NCBI GenBank assembly: GCA_949287345.1
Contig: CASEGD010000079.1
Location: 1 to 5,942 of the forward strand
Reading direction: 5' to 3'
Length of the DNA: 5,942 nucleotides
DNA from: an uncultured Phascolarctobacterium sp.
GTDB taxonomy: Bacteria > Bacillota > Negativicutes > Acidaminococcales > Acidaminococcaceae
A model generated the notes under the pieces. That model ran no database searches. It saw nothing but the letters and a program-made list of their open reading frames with translations, and was not told where the DNA came from. The translations under genes were made by a program, and so were the position numbers. Shown here piece after piece: positions 5,217 to 5,942 of this stretch (position 1 is the first letter of the stretch; each line of letters starts with the position of its first letter).

Positions 5217-5942
5217 ATGGTAACACCGTTAATAAGCATGCTCGGGATTACAAAACGCTTCCCGGGCGTAATAGCCAACAACAAAATAAACCTGGAACTG
5301 TACCCCGGTGAAATCCACGCCCTTTTGGGCGAAAACGGCAGCGGGAAAAGTACGCTGATGAGCATTTTAACCGGTCTGTATCAGCCGACCGAAGGCAAAA
5401 TTCTTGTCGAAGGTAAGGAAACGCAGTTTTCTTCACCGGCGGACGCGATTAAAAACGGCATCGGCATGGTGCATCAGCATTTTAAGCTGATTGAAAGCTT
5501 TACCGTAGCAGAAAACATTGCCTTAAGCGATACGCACGGCAGCTTTAAGCTGGATACGGCGCAGCTTGAGGCGGACATTGCGGAGTTAAGCAGTTACTAC
5601 GGGCTTAAAATTGACCCGCACGCCCATGTGTGGCAGCTTGGCGTGGGTGAAAAGCAGCGCGTGGAAATTTTGCGCATGCTGTACCATAAAAGTAAGGTGC
5701 TGATTCTGGACGAGCCGACCGCAGTTTTAACGCCGCAGGAAACGCGCGAGCTGTTTATCAACCTGCGCAAAATGGCGGACAACGGCTGCGCGGTAGTGTT
5801 TATTTCGCACAAGCTGAACGAGGTTGAAGAACTGGCGGACCGTATTACCGTACTGCGCAGCGGCGTGGTCAGCGGGCACATGACGAAAGAAGAAATCAAC
5901 CGCGCGTCGCTGATTAAAATGATGGTGGGGCGCGAGCTGAAC
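5217..5942 (+). CDS. Sugar/nucleoside-type ABC transporter ATP-binding protein, YufO-like (3' end cut by window)
   Basis: N-terminal half of a double-domain ATPase for an importer of the basic-membrane-protein/nucleoside class (COG3845, similar to YufO/NupA). The frame stays open for 242 codons to the window end; family members are about 500-510 residues with two ABC domains, so this is about the first domain. Motifs: Walker A GENGSGKST (38-46), Q-loop Q87 in MVHQHF, signature region QLGVGEKQRVEIL (140-152), Walker B VLILDE (161-166) with E166, followed by PTAVLTPQE, and H198 in ISHK. The non-standard signature (LGVGE in place of LSGGQ) is usual for the first domain of this group. Start ATG 5217 follows a purine-rich GGGAAGGA with a short spacer, and the N-terminus matches the normal family distance to Walker A; ATG 5238 is a weaker alternative. 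Only 21 bases separate it from the flavoprotein. Permeases and a lipoprotein receptor are expected nearby outside the window. Confidence 0.93.
   Translation, partial: MVTPLISMLGITKRFPGVIANNKINLELYPGEIHALLGENGSGKSTLMSILTGLYQPTEGKILVEGKETQFSSPADAIKNGIGMVHQHFKLIESFTVAENIALSDTHGSFKLDTAQLEADIAELSSYYGLKIDPHAHVWQLGVGEKQRVEILRMLYHKSKVLILDEPTAVLTPQETRELFINLRKMADNGCAVVFISHKLNEVEELADRITVLRSGVVSGHMTKEEINRASLIKMMVGRELN

Noticed and set aside
5634..5672. Missing LSGGQ signature in the second ATPase as a sign of degeneration
   Set aside because: The first domain of double-domain sugar/nucleoside ATPases commonly has a divergent signature of the form LSVGxxQR; Walker A, Walker B and the H-loop are intact.

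Overview
The window carries two, possibly three, bacterial gene clusters, all on the + strand and tightly packed. Strong AGGAGG-type ribosome binding sites, the gene families and a base composition near 50 % GC by eye suggest a Firmicutes-type anaerobe. The Negativicutes (Acidaminococcaceae/Veillonellaceae relatives) are my best guess, but this is inferred from style only and is not demonstrated.

Region 1 (1-3291) is a complete-looking ABC importer operon whose first gene is cut by the window edge. It encodes a TrpX-like substrate-binding protein (5' end missing), a TrpY-like membrane permease and a TrpZ-like ATPase, followed by a HAD-IIA (NagD-like) phosphatase. A GC-rich hairpin with a short T run lies between the binding protein and the permease, probably a partial terminator that sets the binding protein above the membrane parts. 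Permease and ATPase overlap by one base, and the phosphatase starts 10 bases after the ATPase with its ribosome binding site on the ATPase stop codon. A good intrinsic terminator at 3298-3328 closes the unit.

Region 2 (3292-5195) starts with a perfect TATAAT box and a short hairpin near the predicted transcript start. It then encodes a small PII-like DUF190 protein and, 23 bases later, a COG2509-type FAD-dependent dehydrogenase with a conspicuous four-cysteine cluster close to its N-terminus. DUF190 genes are usually noted beside fluoride channel genes (crcB), and none is present here, so the pairing with the flavoprotein is the most interesting point in the window.

Region 3 (5217-end) is the first 242 codons of a second, unrelated ABC ATPase of the sugar/nucleoside (BmpA/YufO-type, COG3845) class. 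It follows the flavoprotein after only 21 bases with no terminator between them, so it may be transcribed with region 2. The permeases and binding protein expected for it would lie beyond the window.

I see no RNA genes, insertion sequences, CRISPR arrays or large repeats. Most of the window is ordinary metabolic and transport gene content. No clearly new system can be claimed from it.
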